Below the pieces are notes generated by a model. It was not told the DNA's origin. It ran no database searches and was given only the letters and a program-made list of their open reading frames with translations. Made by a program: the position numbers and the translations under genes. From positions 81,978 to 145,977 of the forward strand of contig JAMLIO010000007.1 of the NCBI GenBank assembly GCA_023954155.1: 64,000 nt of DNA, in the 5' to 3' direction. This stretch comes from Pseudobdellovibrionaceae bacterium (lineage in GTDB: Bacteria; Bdellovibrionota; Bdellovibrionia; Bdellovibrionales; UBA1609). Positions 55,704 to 63,941 of this stretch are shown piece after piece. Each line of letters begins with the position of its first letter. The first letter of the stretch is position 1.

Positions 55704-56770
55704 TGTGCACCTCCATCATCGCTTGGGCTTGCTTGAACCTCAGAAGCGGGCGCTCTGTCATTATTTGATTTTTGAGGACTTGCCACCTTAGGAGCTGGAT
55801 TTTTTGCCTCTTCCATTTTTTTCACAATTGCATCATGTTTTGCTTGCACTGCTTGTTTTTCTTTTGAGATCACATGCTCTGGGAATGTTGCTAATACCTT
55901 TTCATACCAAGCCAGCGCACGCCTTGAATCTTTAAGATTTGTTTCATAAATATCTGCAACTCGTAAAGAAATATCAGTTCTGTCTTGTTTTAACTTTAAA
56001 GCCGCTTCAAAATAAGGAATGGCTTTATCAAACTTACCTTGTTGAGCCAAACTTTCTGCAAGTCCAATATTTGCTGTAAATACTCTTCTATTGGCTTTCA
56101 ATACCTTAGAAAAGTACTCTTCTGCTTTATCAAACTGATAGTCACTTAAATAAACTTGCGCCATTAAGAACGCAGCTTCTACTAGATTATTATCTAACTC
56201 ATAGGCTTTTTTAGCCGCGTGGAAAGCCGCATCTCTTTGTGATGTTTTCCATAAAAGTCTTGCCTTTTGAAATTCAATCACTGGATTATCTGGCGACTTT
56301 CTACTTGCTAGACCCGCCATCCAAATAGCTCTTGGTAAATCTCCTGCCTCTTCAGAAACTAAAGATAAAAAGTAAGAGCCCCATGGACTATCAATATGAT
56401 GGATAGACATCTCTTGTCCAATTTTGTAGACCATAGCCCAGTTCTTGTCAGAAGCACAGGCGTATCCTACTTTTAATAGCTGTTGCCAATTGTCTTTTTC
56501 CTCTTTGGTACTAGAGTATCTGCATCTTGCATCAGGTGTATCACCTTTCATACGACTCACGATCGTGCTCTTATTAGTATAAGCTTTTGAACGCTCAAGT
56601 CGTGCTGCAAGGTCATTACCCAGTTCTTTTTTACCAATATCAGCTACTGATTCTGTTTTAGCATCTTTGCTTGCAGTAGTTTTTTTGGCTCCGCCACCAG
56701 AGGTCGCACATCCGCTAATAAAACCCGCTAAAGCTACAAATAAAATTATTATTTTTAACTGTGCTTTCAT
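55700..56770 (-). CDS. TPR lipoprotein, AglT/GltE-like
   Basis: 356 residues. A lipoprotein signal ends at the lipobox ISGC (about residue 21). Four to five TPR units follow between about 150 and 310 (NPVIEFQKARLLWKTSQRDA, VEAAFLMAQVYLSDYQFDKAEEY, FTANIGLAESLAQQGKFDKAI, ALAWYEKVLATFPEHV), then a Lys/Pro/Ser-rich tail. TPR lipoproteins of this type (AglT/GltE) are outer-membrane parts of the gliding machine. The start overlaps the preceding gene by one base and the stop overlaps the next by four. Confidence 0.7.
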   Translation of the reverse strand: MKAQLKIIILFVALAGFISGCATSGGGAKKTTASKDAKTESVADIGKKELGNDLAARLERSKAYTNKSTIVSRMKGDTPDARCRYSSTKEEKDNWQQLLKVGYACASDKNWAMVYKIGQEMSIHHIDSPWGSYFLSLVSEEAGDLPRAIWMAGLASRKSPDNPVIEFQKARLLWKTSQRDAAFHAAKKAYELDNNLVEAAFLMAQVYLSDYQFDKAEEYFSKVLKANRRVFTANIGLAESLAQQGKFDKAIPYFEAALKLKQDRTDISLRVADIYETNLKDSRRALAWYEKVLATFPEHVISKEKQAVQAKHDAIVKKMEEAKNPAPKVASPQKSNNDRAPASEVQASPSDDGGAQ

Positions 56771-59706
56771 TATTTCCCCCTACCTTTTGGAGCTGAAACA
56801 TAAACTGGACCTGGAAGGTACTCATCAATAGAAGAGATCGTTCTTTCTTTCATGTTCAATCTATCAAGAATCTTTTGCACACGACCAACAGAGCCATCTC
56901 GTAAATCTGATTTCTTAGCAAATTTTAGAGCTGTATCTACAGTCTCTACTGCTTTCTCTTCAAATGGGAAAGCGACGTTTGAAAGCTCATCTTTTAAAGC
57001 TTGTCTTTCTTCGTCACTAAATGATGCTGGACCACGAATGTCATTCATACCAGTCACAAATCCTTGATACAGATTTGCTAGCCCTACTAAGGCATTCACT
57101 GTCGTATACGCATCACCACCATTGGTTGCGGCTTGGTATGTAGCTTGTACATCACCCAATTTCTTAGATTTAGTACCAATATCACGTGTTAAAACTTGCA
57201 TATCATAATCACTGATTTTGAAATCATGATAAGAAGCCTCTTGCAATTCAGCCGCGATCAAATTGATTTTTGCTAAATCTTCAGGAAGTAATTTTTTATT
57301 TTGAGCGTTTTTTAACCATGGCATTAAAGTATAAACACTGCCTAATTTCTTAAGACCATCTGCGTACACCGCAGTTGCAGGAGAGTAAACGTTTGCAACT
57401 TGGCTTTCAGACATCTGCTTCATGATGTCCAAGTACTCACTTTGTGTTCCCAGTTGGTCTGATAAGAAGATCACTCGATCAATAGCTTGTTGTCCGTGTG
57501 AAGACATAGATTTTGTATATCTACTAAAAATGTCTCTGTACTGATGAATTGCTTCATAGTATTTGCCAGAAGCTGCCAAAAAGTCACCAGACAGTAAGAC
57601 CCAACTTTCAAAGTTTTTCTTATCCACTCTAGCAAGGATCTTAGTCACTTCTAAAGCACGATCTGGCATACTCATCTGTTCATATAAATCTGCCGCGCGA
57701 ACTAAACCTTCAATAGCTCTTTCATGTTTTGGGAACTTTTGATAAAAGTCCACATAAGCAGATGCTGCTCCAGGTGAATCGCCTTTTTTAAAGTATAGAT
57801 CTACAACGTTCCATTGAGCTTCGTCCGCAAGATCAGAATCCGAGTAATTTAAAGCAAATTGTCTGTATAGAGTAATTGCTTCATCATACTTTTCTTCTTT
57901 TACTAACACTTGGGTATGAGAGAAATAAGCTTGTTCAAAAATAACTTGTAAGTCTTTCTTTCTCTTATCGTCAGTCTCTAAAGATTTCCACTCTAAAGCA
58001 CCTTTTTGTAAAGCTACGAAGTCTTTCTTAGAGTTTAAAATATCTAAGTATAAATCCTGAGCTTTTTTACCTTTATCTTTATCATAGAATCTTTTACCTA
58101 ACTGATAGAATCTTGGTTCAGCATCAGCAAAGTTTTTCTTTTGATAATCAAATAATCCCACTTTGAAAGACACATCTAAAAAGTATTTTCCATTTGGATG
58201 TTTAGTTAAATATGTATCAACCAAATTCTTTAAACGTTTTTCAGATGGATCATCCCAGTTATTTTTCACAGCTTTATCATGAGATACAATAGCCGCATAT
58301 CTAGAGTCATGAGCTTTAGTTTCGTCCTTAACAGATCCACCCACTAACTCATACTGCTCGCTGGCTTCTTTGAATTTATCACTTTTAAATAAAAGATCAG
58401 CAAAGATATATCTTGCAGCACTGTTCTCATCGGTAGCCTTTTGATCTCTAAGGTTTACACGAAGAGCTTCTTCTGCAGCTGCTTCATAAACTTTTTTGTT
58501 CATCTTTTCTGCTGATTTCAACCAATTTTTGGCTACTCTTAGAGAGTATCTATCCACATCCTCAGCACACTCCTCGATTTCTGGATCTTCTAATTTTGGT
58601 GCTTCAGGCATTTTCGTTTTAGCCAAAACAATATCACACGTTTTATCAAAGGCTTTTAGGTTTTCAACAGCTTTTGCAATATTGTTCTGTGCATCTGAGT
58701 TTTCTGATAAACGTTTATGATAAATAGGCAATCTAGGATTAGAACTAAATCCAGATATCAATCCTGACAAAATCAACTCTTCATCTTTAAGTTTACCATG
58801 TCCATTATAGATTCTTGATAGTTTTTCAATATATAACGCAGGATCAATTTTCTTAGCCTGACGTTTAAAATACTCTAAGCCTTCATTTGAGGGCTTTGAT
58901 TCACTAAAAAATAAAGTCATATCATTTAAAGATTCACGGCGTAAATCCAGCTTAGAATCTAAGCCCTTAGCCTCTACATCATGACCAATAGCGACCACTT
59001 TTTCCATAGTTAAAAGCGCACCTGATGGATCTTGCAAGTTGTATTTACACCAAGATGATTTGTATAAAGCATAAGGATAAACTTTATTATCGGGATACTG
59101 TTCAATAAGTTCGTAAAAAGCTAACGCTTTTCCAAAAATATGTGCTTGGAAAGCAATTTCTCCAAGTGCCAAAAGAGCATCCGCCATGACGGGCGAATCT
59201 TTAAGCCTTTTGTTTTTCAAAAGGCGCATAAAAGCCGCTTCAGCACCTTGTTTATCATCAACTTGCAAATAAGCAAAACCGTTATTGAAAATTACCATAT
59301 CCAACTGTTCAAACTTAGGATACTTTTTTTCAATATCTTCGTACACTTTAATAGCATCTTTAATAAGTTTCTTTTCTCTTTGACTAGTTACGGATTGAGG
59401 CAGAAAACTCATAGCCTCTACACTGTCTTTGTTATCTTCACGATACATTTCAAATACACGTGCTGAGCGAGATTGGCTCATGTATAACTCAGCCAATCTA
59501 AACAAAAGCGCAGGCTCAGTAGAAGAACCTTTGTATTTATTCAAAAGTAGTTTTAACTGATTCACAGCTTTTTGCTCTGTTCCAGCAGCAAAAGCTTCCG
59601 TTCTTAGCTCTTCAACCTGTTGTTGATTTTGCTTTTGATCTGCTTGAGCAAAAGCAACGTTTGATAGAATACCTAAACTTAATAAGCTATATAGTATCTT
59701 TTTCAT
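56770..59706 (-). CDS. Large periplasmic TPR protein, GltD-like
   Basis: 978 residues. A signal peptide (MKKILYSLLSLGILSNVAFAQ) is followed by many TPR-like helical repeats over nearly the whole length: LKLLLNKYKGSSTEPALLFR, DALLALGEIAFQAHIFGKAL, YIFADLLFKSDKFKEASEQY, EKYDEAITLYRQFALNYSDS, SGKYYEAIHQYRDIFSRYTK. The C-terminus is helical and ends SAPKGRGK. A long periplasmic TPR scaffold next to an ExbB-ExbD motor matches the large TPR proteins (GltD/AgnA type) of myxobacterial gliding clusters. Exact orthology is unproven. It lies 3 bases after exbD. Confidence 0.65.
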   Translation of the reverse strand: MKKILYSLLSLGILSNVAFAQADQKQNQQQVEELRTEAFAAGTEQKAVNQLKLLLNKYKGSSTEPALLFRLAELYMSQSRSARVFEMYREDNKDSVEAMSFLPQSVTSQREKKLIKDAIKVYEDIEKKYPKFEQLDMVIFNNGFAYLQVDDKQGAEAAFMRLLKNKRLKDSPVMADALLALGEIAFQAHIFGKALAFYELIEQYPDNKVYPYALYKSSWCKYNLQDPSGALLTMEKVVAIGHDVEAKGLDSKLDLRRESLNDMTLFFSESKPSNEGLEYFKRQAKKIDPALYIEKLSRIYNGHGKLKDEELILSGLISGFSSNPRLPIYHKRLSENSDAQNNIAKAVENLKAFDKTCDIVLAKTKMPEAPKLEDPEIEECAEDVDRYSLRVAKNWLKSAEKMNKKVYEAAAEEALRVNLRDQKATDENSAARYIFADLLFKSDKFKEASEQYELVGGSVKDETKAHDSRYAAIVSHDKAVKNNWDDPSEKRLKNLVDTYLTKHPNGKYFLDVSFKVGLFDYQKKNFADAEPRFYQLGKRFYDKDKGKKAQDLYLDILNSKKDFVALQKGALEWKSLETDDKRKKDLQVIFEQAYFSHTQVLVKEEKYDEAITLYRQFALNYSDSDLADEAQWNVVDLYFKKGDSPGAASAYVDFYQKFPKHERAIEGLVRAADLYEQMSMPDRALEVTKILARVDKKNFESWVLLSGDFLAASGKYYEAIHQYRDIFSRYTKSMSSHGQQAIDRVIFLSDQLGTQSEYLDIMKQMSESQVANVYSPATAVYADGLKKLGSVYTLMPWLKNAQNKKLLPEDLAKINLIAAELQEASYHDFKISDYDMQVLTRDIGTKSKKLGDVQATYQAATNGGDAYTTVNALVGLANLYQGFVTGMNDIRGPASFSDEERQALKDELSNVAFPFEEKAVETVDTALKFAKKSDLRDGSVGRVQKILDRLNMKERTISSIDEYLPGPVYVSAPKGRGK

Positions 59707-59709
59707 AAA

Positions 59710-60219
59710 CTATTCTCCAATCGTTGCCAATTGCAAGTCCCCGTATCCAGCAACAGAGGACGTATATAAAACTCTTTTTAAGGTTGCATAATCTAGACTC
59801 TTATCCGCTTGAACAAACATCGTTCCAGTAAATTTAATCAGAGCATTTGTTTCTTTCTCAATTAGTTTACTTTTTTCAGCTTCAGCCATAAGTTCTTTTT
59901 CCAGAGCTGGAATCAAATATAAATCCGTTTTCGCCACATCAGATGCTTTAAGTTTACCATCTACAAGTTCTGCCACCACTTTATCATTAACGATAATATA
60001 TTTTGGCGAAACCTGAACCAATAAAGCCTCTTTAGGATCTGCACCTGTTGCTGAAGCAGGAAGTCTTAACTCTTCTGGTGGCAATTTAATGGCAGACGAA
60101 TCCATAGATTTTAACAGAAACACTACAAGAATCGTCATTGCATCAATCAATGGAGTGATGTTGATTTTTGTAAGTTTACTTGACTGTGACTGTTTTAACA
60201 GCGCTTTAACCACACTCAT
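59710..60219 (-). CDS. ExbD/TolR-family proton-channel protein with catalytic Asp (AglS/AglQ-like)
   Basis: 169 residues: a short cytoplasmic lead, one membrane helix (about 21-38) and a periplasmic domain. The helix carries NITPLIDAMTILVVFLL, with Asp26 in the position that carries protons in ExbD/TolR. The periplasmic part ends in a TolR-like fold (MFVQADKSLDYATLKRVLYT). With ExbB and a second ExbD it should form a motor that turns proton flow into motion of the TonB-like and TPR partners. It overlaps the second ExbD by 4 bases. Confidence 0.82.
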   Translation of the reverse strand: MSVVKALLKQSQSSKLTKINITPLIDAMTILVVFLLKSMDSSAIKLPPEELRLPASATGADPKEALLVQVSPKYIIVNDKVVAELVDGKLKASDVAKTDLYLIPALEKELMAEAEKSKLIEKETNALIKFTGTMFVQADKSLDYATLKRVLYTSSVAGYGDLQLATIGE

Positions 60220-60782
60220 AGATCATCTCCCATAATATTACCAAATGTGATGTCATCAAACATAACGTTAGTTTTATAAACTTGCCCCGAATCAATATCT
60301 GTCACTGGGAACTCTTCTGTTGAAGGAGCCACTCGCATGATATCCATAAGGGCTACAATATTTTCATACTTAACTTGCTCTGTAGGATTTAGCCTTGCTT
60401 GAAAAACATCAGGGTGAACTTTTTTAATTTTGATCAGCTCTTTTTGTATTTGCTCTACATCTAAGTTTTGCTCCAAAGATGCAGGAACCCTAGCATTACT
60501 TACGACATTCTTGCCGCGTTTAAGTTGAATTAACACTGTATTGTCTTTTGACATGGCAAGATGTAAAGCGACTTTTTCTTGTTTATTTTTTTCTGTTTGT
60601 TTGTCAATGGCAGTTCTTACCTCTCCCAGTACAGGCACTTTAGCTCCCACACTAAGAATGGTTACAAACGACGCTGTCAACAGCAACAATGGCACCAAGA
60701 CCGTCATAAGTCCCAAGAAAGACGTTAAGTCTGCATTTTGGACTTCTTGCTCTTCAAACATCATTTCGTATATCTTGTTCAC
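60216..60782 (-). CDS. ExbD-like protein lacking the proton-carrying Asp
   Basis: 188 residues with the same plan as its neighbour: short lead, one membrane helix, periplasmic domain. The helix reads DLTSFLGLMTVLVPLLLL. Aligned to ITPLIDAMTILVVFLL, the essential Asp is replaced by Gly24; the only nearby acid is Asp18 at the membrane edge. It probably cannot carry protons itself and may form an asymmetric dimer with the intact ExbD. The periplasmic part keeps LHLAMSKDNTVLIQLKRG. Located between exbB (65 bases) and exbD (4-base overlap). Confidence 0.75.
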   Translation of the reverse strand: MNKIYEMMFEEQEVQNADLTSFLGLMTVLVPLLLLTASFVTILSVGAKVPVLGEVRTAIDKQTEKNKQEKVALHLAMSKDNTVLIQLKRGKNVVSNARVPASLEQNLDVEQIQKELIKIKKVHPDVFQARLNPTEQVKYENIVALMDIMRVAPSTEEFPVTDIDSGQVYKTNVMFDDITFGNIMGDDL

Positions 60783-60847
60783 TTTAAATCTCCACGTAAA
60801 CGTTCATCTTAAGTTTTTAATTCAACACAAAACTTGCGCTATAAATC

Positions 60848-61504
60848 TTAAGCTGCTTTAGAGTTATTAGATTCTTCTCTATAAACTCTACTAGTTAAAA
60901 TATCTAAAACTCTTGTACCGTTCTCAGCACAATCAGTTAAAATTTGATCTTTCTTAGCTGATAAAATTGAGTGTACAAATAAAACTGGAATCGCTACTGT
61001 TAAACCCATTGCTGTTGTGTTCATCGCAACAGAAATACCTTCTGCAAGAAGCGCTTGCTTTTGTGAAGGGTCTGCTTGGCTCACAGCTGCGAAAGCCATA
61101 ATTAGACCTTGAATTGTTCCTAATAGTCCTAACAATGGAGCAATGTTTGCTAACATACCTAGAGTACCTAATCTTTTTGTGACTTTGGGTACAATCTGTG
61201 TGAATGCAATTTCAAAAGACTTCTTCATTGACTCTTCATCTCTATCTGCTCTTTCAAGAATAGATTTGATCAAGTGTGCAACTGGCTTTTCTTTATTTGC
61301 ATCACAGAACGTCACAGACTCCTCAATCTTGTCTGCCAAAAGCAAACTATTAAGTTGTGACATAAAACCTTCTGTCTTTAGGCTGTATCCAAAATATAAA
61401 GATTTTACTCTTTCAATGATTACACCAAGTGACATTACACCTACTACGATAATTACGTAACCGAAGATACCACTATCTACGATAAACTTCATTAAACCTT
61501 CCAT
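60848..61504 (-). CDS. ExbB/TolQ/MotA-family channel protein (AglR-like)
   Basis: 218 residues with three membrane helices: about 14-31, then a large cytoplasmic part, about 117-140 and 158-180. Conserved family stretches include LGTLGMLANIAPLLGLLGTI and GISVAMNTTAMGLTVAIPVL, with the Thr/Ala/Gly pattern that lines the proton path. As first gene of the cluster, behind a very strong GGAGGAG ribosome-binding site, it forms the pentameric stator with ExbD-type proteins. AglR plays this role in Myxococcus gliding; TolQ or ExbB in other systems. Confidence 0.85.
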   Translation of the reverse strand: MEGLMKFIVDSGIFGYVIIVVGVMSLGVIIERVKSLYFGYSLKTEGFMSQLNSLLLADKIEESVTFCDANKEKPVAHLIKSILERADRDEESMKKSFEIAFTQIVPKVTKRLGTLGMLANIAPLLGLLGTIQGLIMAFAAVSQADPSQKQALLAEGISVAMNTTAMGLTVAIPVLFVHSILSAKKDQILTDCAENGTRVLDILTSRVYREESNNSKAA

Positions 61505-61563
61505 TGTTGACTCCTCCTACAAAGTTAAATGATGGAATACTTTCCTATACTTTTCTAAGAGTA

Positions 61564-61590
61564 ACTTCGGTCGAGTTGTCTGATTATTTA
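61564..61590 (-). promoter_or_regulatory. Sigma-28-like promoter of the gliding-type cluster
   Basis: TAAA (61587-61590 on the minus strand), 15 bases, then ACCGAAGT (61564-61571), close to the FliA pattern TAAA-N15-GCCGATAA. The start would lie near 61556, about 50 bases before exbB. Confidence 0.45.
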
Positions 61591-61702
61591 ACGGCTTGTT
61601 TAAATATTTTTTAGCTCACCAAAACTTGGTCACTTCCAATAAGATTCAGTCCCAATATTAGATTTTTCATAATCTACACATTTCACTCAAATAAACGACA
61701 AT

Positions 61703-61730
61703 AAAAAAGCTCAGGTTCACTGAGCTTTTA
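61703..61730 (-). terminator. Terminator after the GYF-PilZ gene
   Basis: AAAAGCTCAG and CTGAGCTTTT form a perfect stem with a short loop. On the minus strand it is followed by TTTTTAT. It also separates this gene from the exbB promoter. Confidence 0.75.
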
Positions 61731-61790
61731 AGATTCAAATTATTTTTGATTTTTATCTAGATTAAGGCCTTATATCTATATTATATAAGT

Positions 61791-62375
61791 CTAGGCTGCT
61801 TCTTTGTTTTGCTTAAACACATCTAAAATTTGATTCAATGTAATTTTAGACTTTGGATCTAATTTAATAAACTTAAGTCCATATCTAAAACTAAAGGTAT
61901 TGTCTAAAGGATTTTTCCAACTTCTTTTACTGACCACTTTGACTAATGCATTTAAGTTTAGACTTTGGTCATATTTAAGATGAATTTGAAATGAATGCCC
62001 AACGTCAAGCAAAGCATACACCGTATCAATACCCATTCCACCCTGACCAATTTCAATGGCATTAGCCCACAAACTTAAATTTTGGTGGTTTAAAAATACT
62101 CTTGAGTTCAGTTCATGTCTTTCATAACGTCTGCGGCTGTACAGAGGCGTATCAAATTTAATATCTGGATCATCTAAAGATTTAATACTGTGCTGTTGAA
62201 ATTCGGATACATCTGCAACTTGGCTCCATGTTTTATCAGAAGATCTTCTGATAAAATCAAATGAATGAACTTTATTATCCTGAATCATTCTAATGACTTC
62301 AAAATAACCAAATGGTCCCAACCTTCTGTTGTCTTTCAGTATAAACCACGTAGTATCAGAATTTTCCGAAGTCAT
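61791..62375 (-). CDS. GYF2-PilZ protein (possible c-di-GMP effector)
   Basis: 194 residues. An N-terminal GYF2-like domain (TWFILKDNRRLGPFGYFEVI, with the LGPF signature) is joined to a PilZ domain (about 88-185). The first PilZ motif is present (RRRYERHEL, RxxxR). The second motif, normally [D/N]xSxxG, reads EIGQGG, so Ser is Gly and Asp/Asn is Glu; c-di-GMP binding may be weak or lost. PilZ proteins control motility in Bdellovibrio and other bacteria. It is a single-gene unit upstream of the gliding-type cluster and shares its promoter motif. Confidence 0.8.
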   Translation of the reverse strand: MTSENSDTTWFILKDNRRLGPFGYFEVIRMIQDNKVHSFDFIRRSSDKTWSQVADVSEFQQHSIKSLDDPDIKFDTPLYSRRRYERHELNSRVFLNHQNLSLWANAIEIGQGGMGIDTVYALLDVGHSFQIHLKYDQSLNLNALVKVVSKRSWKNPLDNTFSFRYGLKFIKLDPKSKITLNQILDVFKQNKEAA

Positions 62376-62396
62376 AGCATTTCCCTCTCTGAGTGC

Positions 62397-62424
62397 TCTT
62401 CGGTCGATAAGTCTCTAGAATTTA
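62397..62424 (-). promoter_or_regulatory. Sigma-28-like promoter of the GYF-PilZ gene
   Basis: TAAA (62421-62424 on the minus strand), 16 bases, then ACCGAAGA (62397-62404). The motif and flanks (AGAC-N3-TCGACCGAAG-N2/3-ACTC) repeat those upstream of exbB. Confidence 0.45.
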
Positions 62425-62505
62425 TGCCCTAAGGGCAATTTCAGCAAAATATTAGCAAAAAGGTGAGATTTATCTCATTTTAAGAACAGACTGTTACCTA
62501 GCCCA

Positions 62506-62534
62506 TTGATCGTTTAAAAATCATGTACTATAAC
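62506..62534 (+). promoter_or_regulatory. Predicted sigma-70 promoter of the HAD-rsmI unit
   Basis: TTGATC (62506-62511), 17-bp spacer, TATAAC (62529-62534). The start near 62541 places the GAGGA ribosome-binding site just inside the transcript. Confidence 0.6.
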
Positions 62535-62553
62535 GAGACACTTGAGGACTTTT

Positions 62554-63285
62554 GTGGAGCAAATTGCATTTTTAACGCAACTTATTTCGATTTCTGAATC
62601 TAAAAATTCAGTTTTATTTGTTTTTGATATCGACTCGACCCTCTATAATGTCAGTCCAAGAAATATCGAAATCATTAAGGACTATGCCCAGTCTAACGCC
62701 CAGAATCTGACTCCCGCACTGCAATCCACACTTATGTCTGTGACCCATCACTACACAGACTGGGGCATTAAAACACCTTTACTTAGGCTAAACCTTTTAA
62801 ATCCCGATATGGAACTTCTAAAAAGTATCAAAAAACATTGGAATCAATTTTTCTTTTCTGGAAAATTTTTACATCACGATGAAGAGTACCCAGGTGCGGT
62901 GAATTTTGTAAATCAGTTAAGTAAGCATGCACCCACTTTTTATCTCACAGGTCGTGATGTTCAAAGAATGGGAAACGAAACACTGGAACAACTGAGCCAG
63001 AGCGGCTTTCCCACCGATCCCTATCACAATAAACTTATTTTAAAACCCAACAAAGAAATGTTGGATCATGAATATAAACTTGAAGAACTTAAAAAATTAG
63101 CTCTAGATTTTGACGCCATCTATTTTTTTGAAAACGAACCTATCATTTTAAATGAGGTCGTGACACATTTTTCAGAAGACAAAGTCATTCCTATTTGCAT
63201 TGCCAGTACTCACTCAGGTCGCGCTGAAATCAATCCAAAAATTAAAATCATTCAACCTGATTATCGACTGAAAGAAGACTTATGA
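62554..63285 (+). CDS. HAD-superfamily hydrolase
   Basis: 243 residues from a GTG at 62554, which has GAGGA five bases upstream; a TTG four codons earlier overlaps that ribosome-binding site. HAD motif I is VLFVFDIDSTLYN (DxDxT), motif II is FYLTGRD, and the later acidic motif is IYFFENEP. The cap region is helical. The substrate is unknown; phosphatase activity is likely. The stop overlaps the next gene by 4 bases. Confidence 0.72.
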   Translation: MEQIAFLTQLISISESKNSVLFVFDIDSTLYNVSPRNIEIIKDYAQSNAQNLTPALQSTLMSVTHHYTDWGIKTPLLRLNLLNPDMELLKSIKKHWNQFFFSGKFLHHDEEYPGAVNFVNQLSKHAPTFYLTGRDVQRMGNETLEQLSQSGFPTDPYHNKLILKPNKEMLDHEYKLEELKKLALDFDAIYFFENEPIILNEVVTHFSEDKVIPICIASTHSGRAEINPKIKIIQPDYRLKEDL

Positions 63286-63941
63286 GTTTGTATGTGATAG
63301 CTACACCCATTGCCCATCCCGATGATATGACTCTAAGAGGGATTCAGATACTTAAAAATTGCCAATATATCATTGGCGAAGAAGCCAAAACTTGCCGTGC
63401 CCAGCTCAAATCTTGGGACATTTCCCCACAAGACAAAACCATTTTACTTCTGAACGAACACTCTAAAAGCGAAGACCTTAAAGAGCTTCTCGAAGTCTGC
63501 CACACCCATGATGTCGCACTGATCTCAGACTGTGGCACCCCAGGATTCTGTGACCCAGGCGCAGACCTGATTGATCTTTGCTATAAATCAAACATCAAAG
63601 TCACAACCATCCCAGGTGCGAGCAGCCTTATGGCCTTCTTAAGTATGTTAGGCACCCAGTGGAAAGAATTCACTTTCAAAGGTTTCCCTCCAAGAGAAAC
63701 CAATGAAAGAACAGATTTTTTCAAAACCCTAGCCAAAGCCACTCACCCACACTGCTTCCTCGAAGCCCCATACCGACTGCACGCCACACTAGAACAACTC
63801 GAACAGCTTTGTCCCAACAAAAAAATCTATCTAGGCATAAATCTCACAGCCGAAAACCAAGAGTTCTACAAGGGCCCCATCAAAGACATCCGCAAAAAAG
63901 TCAAAGCCCAAAAAGCCCCTTTCATCGTCGGCCTGGAGTAG
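63282..63941 (+). CDS. RsmI-like 16S rRNA 2'-O-methyltransferase, short form
   Basis: 219 residues of the tetrapyrrole-methylase fold. LYVIATPIAHPDDMTLRGIQ, IGEEAKTCRAQL, LISDCGTPGFCDPGADL and TTIPGASSLMAFLSMLG follow the RsmI pattern (TPIGNL, SDAGTP, PG). RsmI methylates C1402 of 16S rRNA in the decoding centre. At 219 residues it lacks the ~60-residue C-terminal domain of the usual ~280-residue protein. TPIGN reads TPIAH and SDAGTP reads SDCGTP, so it may have a changed target. Coupled to the HAD gene by ATGA. Confidence 0.75.
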   Translation: MSLYVIATPIAHPDDMTLRGIQILKNCQYIIGEEAKTCRAQLKSWDISPQDKTILLLNEHSKSEDLKELLEVCHTHDVALISDCGTPGFCDPGADLIDLCYKSNIKVTTIPGASSLMAFLSMLGTQWKEFTFKGFPPRETNERTDFFKTLAKATHPHCFLEAPYRLHATLEQLEQLCPNKKIYLGINLTAENQEFYKGPIKDIRKKVKAQKAPFIVGLE

